Below are positions 59,801-64,000 of a stretch of 64,000 bases of DNA, piece after piece; the first letter of the stretch is position 1, and every line of letters begins with the position of its first letter. A program made the translations under genes and the position numbers. The stretch comes from Antedon mediterranea (lineage: Eukaryota; Echinodermata; Crinoidea; Comatulida; Antedonidae), in assembly GCF_964355755.1 (NCBI RefSeq), contig NC_092675.1, forward strand, positions 30,652,912 through 30,716,911. Direction: 5' to 3'. The notes beneath the pieces were generated by a model that saw nothing but the letters and a program-made list of their open reading frames with translations, searched no databases and was not told the DNA's origin.

Positions 59801-62158
59801 ACCGGGACACACACCAAAACAAATCGTTGCTACTTCAGTGTGTGTAGTAGTTTTTCTAAGTGATTTCTAGTTTTGAGATTACATAATTATTTCATTATTT
59901 CATTTACTGTTCTTGTTACTACTGCCTGTCATTAATGACTTGTATTTTCTAAATCATAATAAATACACACTTAATATGCATACAAACAAAACATTTTCGT
60001 TTAAAATATAAAACCATCTTTATATTTAAAAAACATATTTTGAATAATTTGAGAGATATAAACATATGAAAGTTTTTGTGCATTATCCAAATTGTAATGT
60101 TACATAAAACTAGAATCAATTGTTATATCAATCAAAGAAATGAATTCATAAAACGTTTATTTTTTTAGCTTTTCATTCAGAATAAATAATCTCTTAAAAT
60201 GAAAATAGTATACAGAAATTGATTCCTTTATTGATATCATCAGCATTAAGGAGATAGCTGTTGACACGAGATAATGTTATGCTTCCAAACATTATATAAC
60301 ATTATGCTTCTTTCAGACATTATATAACATTATGCTTCTAGACATTATATTAACGCTATGTGCTATGATGATCAGGCAATATATAATAACTTGTGATGTA
60401 TACATTTTATCCATCTCAAAATAATAAAATCAAAATTCACAAAATTGTAATATAAATGAGTTTTACTTTCAGAATTAGAACTGATAATAATTATTATTTC
60501 AGTACGTCATGCAAAGGCCTCACTGGGACTGACAGTAAAAACAAAATGGCTGCAAATAAAGAGTATGAGATAAAAAGATGAGTTTTTTAAGCTGCCTGAA
60601 ATTTGCAATTGAAGTTGCCCGAGTCTCTATTAATTAATTAATTAAATGGAGGGGAGGGATAAAAACAATAGCATTTACAGAATATATTAATTACTTTATG
60701 GAATGCAAAGAAACATTAAATAGAGATAATAATTTTTCCATTCAATTCAAAGTGACATTTATTTACTTCAAAAAAGACAGTTAAAAAGATGTAGGTAAAA
60801 AAAAAAACCAGTAACAGTTGAAGAAGGCATGCAAATATATATATATATATTGACAATATACTTGTTTATGCTATGATTTTCTAATGCAATTAGACATACC
60901 AATGAGAAAAGATTTCTTTTGTAATAAATTAGACGATTTGCAGAGAGCAGGTCAAGTAGTGGATGCAGGTTATAGTGACTATGAAGTCAATTTAATTACC
61001 TAATGCAAGCTCTTCAATTCAATACACTATTGAAAGGCTTTACTAGCAGCCAAAGTGAATTTTTCATATAGCATTTACATCTGAGAAAACACTACAGTCA
61101 AATCTGATTATTTCTAGTAAATCTGTATTTCTGTTTTGATTTTTGTAAAGTAACAAATAAAGAGTATTTAAATTATCATCGCTTCAGTCAGTTAAAATTG
61201 AAACATGAGGCTAGCTGCATCTATTGTCACAAACAGGTTATTTGTTTGTTTGTGCATTTGTATTTATAAATTAAATTATTAAAAAAGTAACAATATTCAC
61301 AAAAATGAAATAGAACACATTTTGTAATAAATAAGAAGAAGCATTAGTGTTTAAATAGCTTTTTATTTAGTGTTTTTGTCAAATAAGTTAAGCAATGTAA
61401 TTAGTATTAATTATTTAATATTTTGACAACAAACGGATGTAGATGAAACTGATTGAATGAATTCAAATGCAAATTATCATTTTGTTTTTTTAATATGAAT
61501 AGTCAATTTAATTTCTCATTATTTATCTCTCTTTGAAATGTCATTTGCAGACTATTAAATGCTTATGTCGTCTCCTTTTGTCAACAGCATGCTAATTAAG
61601 CTCTGTCTACACTATCAAACTTCATGTGACAAAAAAAAATGGGATGTGCCCATATTGACATGATGATGTCATATCACTACCATATTTGGGTATATCACTA
61701 CCATATTTGGGTATATTACTACCATATTTGGGCATATCACTACCATATTTTGATAGTGTACTGTAGATAGAGCTTATGTTTACATGGATAAAGCATACAC
61801 AAATCAATTCTCTGACGAACAAATTGAGATTAGGCTCATAGCCAGTAATGGCGCATGACTAAGTAGAGCAACAGCAGCCATATTGTTTTGGGTTTTGATT
61901 CGGCTTTGGTGCGTAAAATCTTTAGGTGAATTTATTCAAATCATTGCAGAGGAGAAATAAAGTAATTTGCATAAGCTACATAAAAGGTCAAAGTTAACAA
62001 ACTCTTACCTGACTAGAAGGTGATGTGAGTGGATGTACAGCGAGCTGATTAATAGCATCTTCACAACGACAGATCACCATGGTAACCATTTGACCAGTCG
62101 TCTTTATTATAGCAGACGCATTTTGGTGACTACGTCCATATACCTGATTGCCATTGAT
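47866..62158 (-). CDS. MPDZ: Multi-PDZ scaffold protein, MPDZ/PATJ family (3' part, 12 exons)
   Basis: Minus-strand exons join in phase: 62158-62009, 58217-58122, 56540-56439, 52173-51900, 51470-51316, 51152-51069, 50779-50580, 50325-50178, 49799-49658, 49237-49050, 48637-48393 and 48133-47866. They code 683 residues to the stop; the 5' part lies beyond the window. There is the end of one PDZ domain ([19 protein letters not shown]) and then five full ones. Their carboxylate-binding loops are [48 protein letters not shown] and [12 protein letters not shown]. Each is followed by a GDQI/L...VN-type strand. The last domain ends the protein at VILTILS, as in MPDZ and PATJ. Linkers are Ser/Lys/Gly-rich (for example [12 protein letters not shown]). 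In animals these proteins scaffold the Crumbs-Pals1 polarity complex and tight junctions. Which vertebrate paralogue is nearest cannot be decided here; invertebrates usually have one gene. Introns are crowded with repeats. Confidence 0.93.
48740..48922. mobile_element. MITE, 183 bp, TIR gtttataaaagataagattt, intron of the PDZ gene
   Basis: The left end gtttataaaagataagattt is mirrored at the right (aaatcttatcttttataaac). Inner inverted words are acggacagtacttactc and gagtaagtattctccgt. The whole element can form a long hairpin. Confidence 0.88.
49396..49532. mobile_element. MITE, family tctacactatcaaac (copy 3), PDZ-gene intron
   Basis: The ends cagtctacactatcac and ttgatagtgtagacagagct are present. 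The interior is atgatgatgtcatatcacta plus one accatattt unit. Confidence 0.85.
52238..52394. mobile_element. MITE, family tctacactatcaaac (copy 4), PDZ-gene intron
   Basis: The ends ggcctacactatcaaac and gtttgatagtgtagacaagg are present, with two successive accat(g/a)tttgggcatatcact-type units inside. Confidence 0.85.
52395..52535 (-). mobile_element. tRNA-derived SINE (family A, copy 4), degenerate
   Basis: The words gagtggctgtgtgtgaactag and tacacctgccggtggtaac correspond to the gtgactggctgtgtatac/tggtgtactgg region of the other copies. The assignment is tentative. Confidence 0.5.
52536..53933. other. PDZ-gene intron; nothing recognised
   Basis: AT-rich intron sequence with no motif-bearing ORF. 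Confidence 0.4.
53934..55980. mobile_element. MITE-like element swollen by an internal minisatellite, PDZ-gene intron
   Basis: The left edge ggctgtttttcactagc...ttccacaa and the right edge ttgtggaaatg...gtgaaaacagc are imperfect inverted repeats of about 50 bp (also tgaatattca against tgaaaattca). Almost the whole interior is the 38-bp array at 54017-55900. The TIR assignment is inference because identity is partial. Confidence 0.6.
54017..55900. repeat. 38-bp minisatellite, about 49.5 nearly identical copies
   Basis: The unit is gacaaattcaagttccttgc plus gttcaggggtggcgccag. Nearly all copies are identical; visible exceptions are the first (ttgtgttc), one gtggcacc (about 54352), one gtggtgcc (about 55187) and one aatttcc...gttaag copy (about 55660). 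The unit has no stop codon in any plus frame. As 38 is not a multiple of 3, three overlapping ORFs of 556-651 codons arise, all spelling the same 38-residue peptide repeat. Confidence 0.98.
56036..56232. repeat. Imperfect gat/gatta microsatellite
   Basis: Runs of gatgatgat alternate with gattatgattag and gatgacgatta units. Confidence 0.95.
57580..57962. repeat. About 80-bp tandem repeat, 5 copies, PDZ-gene intron
   Basis: ggaggtaacataaaggttaa starts near 57584, 57663, 57743, 57825 and 57903. Units differ by small indels in the accagtaaattg segment. Confidence 0.93.
58218..59395. other. PDZ-gene intron; nothing recognised
   Basis: AT-rich, motif-free. Confidence 0.4.
59399..59637. repeat. 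15-bp microsatellite-like array (tataatagaatacag)
   Basis: About 16 copies, with minor variants (tattatag, tataaaag). The minus-strand 99-codon ORF over it is an artefact of the 15-bp period. Confidence 0.95.
60268..60352. repeat. About 30-bp tandem repeat, 3 copies
   Basis: acattatataacattatgct, with variable ccaa/tctttcag inserts. Confidence 0.8.
60353..61598. other. PDZ-gene intron; nothing recognised
   Basis: AT-rich; a short TA microsatellite is near 60837-60850. Confidence 0.4.
61599..61775. mobile_element. MITE, family tctacactatcaaac (copy 5), with expanded interior
   Basis: The ends agctctgtctacactatcaa and ttgatagtgtactgtagata are present. The interior has four successive units of atcactaccatatttgggta type (21 bp). 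Confidence 0.88.
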
Positions 62159-62264
62159 CTGAAAAACCATGCAACTTTCTTTACCAAATAATCTAATAAA
62201 CTGGTTTTGATTTGTTTGTAAAGTTTTTATTTAAATGTCACTTATTTTTTTCTGACATTTTCAA

Positions 62265-62705
62265 CACACACAACAGATAAGCACAACACACACAACAGAC
62301 AACACACAAAACGCACAACACAGACAGGCACAACATACACAATGCACAATACACACAACAGACAACACACATAACGCACAACACACACAACAGACAAGCA
62401 CAACACACACAACAGAAAACACACAAAACGCACAACACACACAACAGAAAACACACAAAACGCACAACACAGACAGGCACAACACACACAATGCACAACA
62501 CACACAACAGACAACACACATAACGCACAACACACACAACAGACAAGCACAACACACACAACAGAAAACACACAAAACGCACAACACACAGACAGGCACA
62601 ACGCACAACACACAACAGACAACACGCACAACACACAAACAGACAAGCACAATGAACACAACACACATAACGCACAACACCCACGCACAAATAACACATG
62701 CACAC
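62265..62705. repeat. CA-rich minisatellite (acacacaacagacaa / acgcacaacacagacaggc)
   Basis: This is a mixed higher-order array: the block from about 62390 to 62480 reappears near 62530-62600. The minus-strand ORFs of 151-155 codons are Cys/Val-rich repeat artefacts. Confidence 0.93.
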
Positions 62706-63104
62706 ACCAAATTCACAATAAATGCTTGTAAAATTTTAATAAGTATACTTTAGATTTCATCTTTCACGCCTACACAGTTACCTGTCACATGGGATGATCC
62801 ATTTCAAGGCTCTTATGAAATTATGTTATAAGAAGTATCTATGCTAATTTAACTCTTATCTCAACGTTTAATATAGAGGTAATAATGAATGTTGCAGTCA
62901 GCATCAACATATTTCAATATACATTTATTTTCCACCATATTATATTTTTAACTGGAATGGTATGTTCAAACTATTATTGTCTACTAAATAAATATAAATG
63001 GTTGTTACAATTGTGTACATACACAATTTTATGAAATATTTATTTTGCAATAAAAATTGGTAAGATATTTGAGAGCACTTTCAAAGAAATTGTCAAGGAA
63101 ATCC

Positions 63105-64000
63105 TCAGTTCCAAGCCCTCAACCTCCAGACTAGCCTGGCATTTATACCTCTAGACCATACAGCTTATGCTGATGGCTAGGGTTAAATCCAAGCCCTCAA
63201 CCTCCAGACAACTAGCCTGGCATTCATACCTCTAGACCATAGAGCTTATGCTGATGGCTAGGGTTAAATCCAAGCCCTTTACCTTCAGACAACTAGCCTG
63301 GCATTTATACCTCTAGACCATAGAGCTTATGCTGATGGCTAGGGTTAAATCCAAGCCCTCAACCTCCAGACAACTAGCCTGGCATTCATACCTCTAGGCC
63401 ATAGAGCTTATGCTGATGGCTAGGGTTAAATCCAAGCCCTCAACCTCCAGACAACTAGCCTGGCATTCATACCTCTAGACCATAGAGCTTATGCTGATGG
63501 CTAGGGTTAAATCCAAGCCCTTTACCTTCAGACAACTAGCCTGGCATTCATACCTCTAGACCATAGAGCTTATGCTGATGGCTAGGGTTAAATCCAAGCC
63601 CTCAACCTCCAGACAACTAGCCTGGCATTCATACCTCTAGACCATAGAGCTTATGCTGATGGCTAGGGTTAAATCCAAGCCCTTTACCTCCAGACAACTA
63701 GCCTGGCATTCATACCTCTAGACCATAGAGCTTATGCTGATGGCTAGGGTTAAATCCAAGCCCTCAACCTCCAGACAACTAGCCTGGCATTCATACCTCT
63801 AGACCATAGAGCTTATGCTGATGGCTAGGGTTAAATCCAAGCCCTCAACCTCCAGACAACTAGCCTGGCATTCATACCTCTAGACCATAGAGCTTATGCT
63901 GATGGCTAGGGTTAAATCCAAGCCCTTAACCTCCAGACAACTAGCCTGGCATTCATACCTCTAGACCATAGAGCTTATGCTGATGGCTAGGGTTAAATCC
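63105..64000. repeat. 81-bp minisatellite with tRNA-like unit, about 11 copies, runs off the window
   Basis: gggttaaatc recurs every 81 bp (for example ending 63189 and 63270). On the minus strand each unit has tggtctagagg, which fits the Pol III A-box consensus. It is followed by a 5-bp stem (ccagg/tctgg) around a 7-nt loop ctagttg, then agggcttggatttaaccct, which pairs like a T arm. Two main variants alternate (ccctcaacctccag, cccttaccttcag). Confidence 0.93.

Noticed and set aside
62238-62716. Cys-rich ORFs of 151-155 codons on the minus strand
   Set aside because: Created by the CA-rich minisatellite and overlapping in three frames.

Overview
The window is animal nuclear DNA: AT-rich, gene-sparse and intron-rich, with GT/AG splice sites. 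The protein-coding content points to an invertebrate deuterostome. The very frequent TAGGCCTA-like words and the marine-invertebrate style of the short repeats make an echinoderm my best guess; that is inference, not proof. Five genes can be assembled exon by exon with consistent reading phase, and a sixth coding fragment sits at the left edge.

Layout. 1-4.2 kb: a tRNA-derived SINE, a single-exon ORF of a repetitive unknown family (445-1005), and a 38-bp minisatellite of about 68 copies. 4.2-15.8 kb: mostly unannotated DNA with several DNA transposons recognisable by terminal inverted repeats (TIRs), SINEs, and two strongly spliced-looking micro-exons on the minus strand (10.2-10.4 kb) that belong to no gene I can name. 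15.9-22.5 kb: a composite mobile element with about 0.5-kb inverted ends. It encloses a 30-bp minisatellite into which a 5'-truncated but otherwise open non-LTR retrotransposon has inserted.

22.9-45 kb is a compact housekeeping cluster: NDUFAF2 (+), SMIM15 (-), ERCC8/CSA (-) and NEK8 (+). NDUFAF2, SMIM15 and ERCC8 are also neighbours in vertebrates, so this is an old linkage. ERCC8 and NEK8 are divergently transcribed with about 0.8 kb between start codons. The predicted NEK8 is 692 aa, has a U12-type intron and ends in an 8-nt last coding segment placed behind a 2.6-kb foldback element. 47.9-64 kb: the 3' end of a multi-PDZ scaffold gene (MPDZ/PATJ family, minus strand), 12 exons coding 683 residues, with the 5' part beyond the window.

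The genes share no single pathway: mitochondrial complex I assembly (NDUFAF2), a small membrane protein (SMIM15), transcription-coupled repair (ERCC8), ciliary signalling (NEK8) and cell polarity/junctions (MPDZ). The notable non-genic biology is repeat architecture: foldback elements built of related ~141-bp modules, MITEs with internally expanding minisatellites, a tandem array whose unit resembles a tRNA, and an almost perfectly homogeneous 38-bp array inside a MITE-like element in an MPDZ intron.
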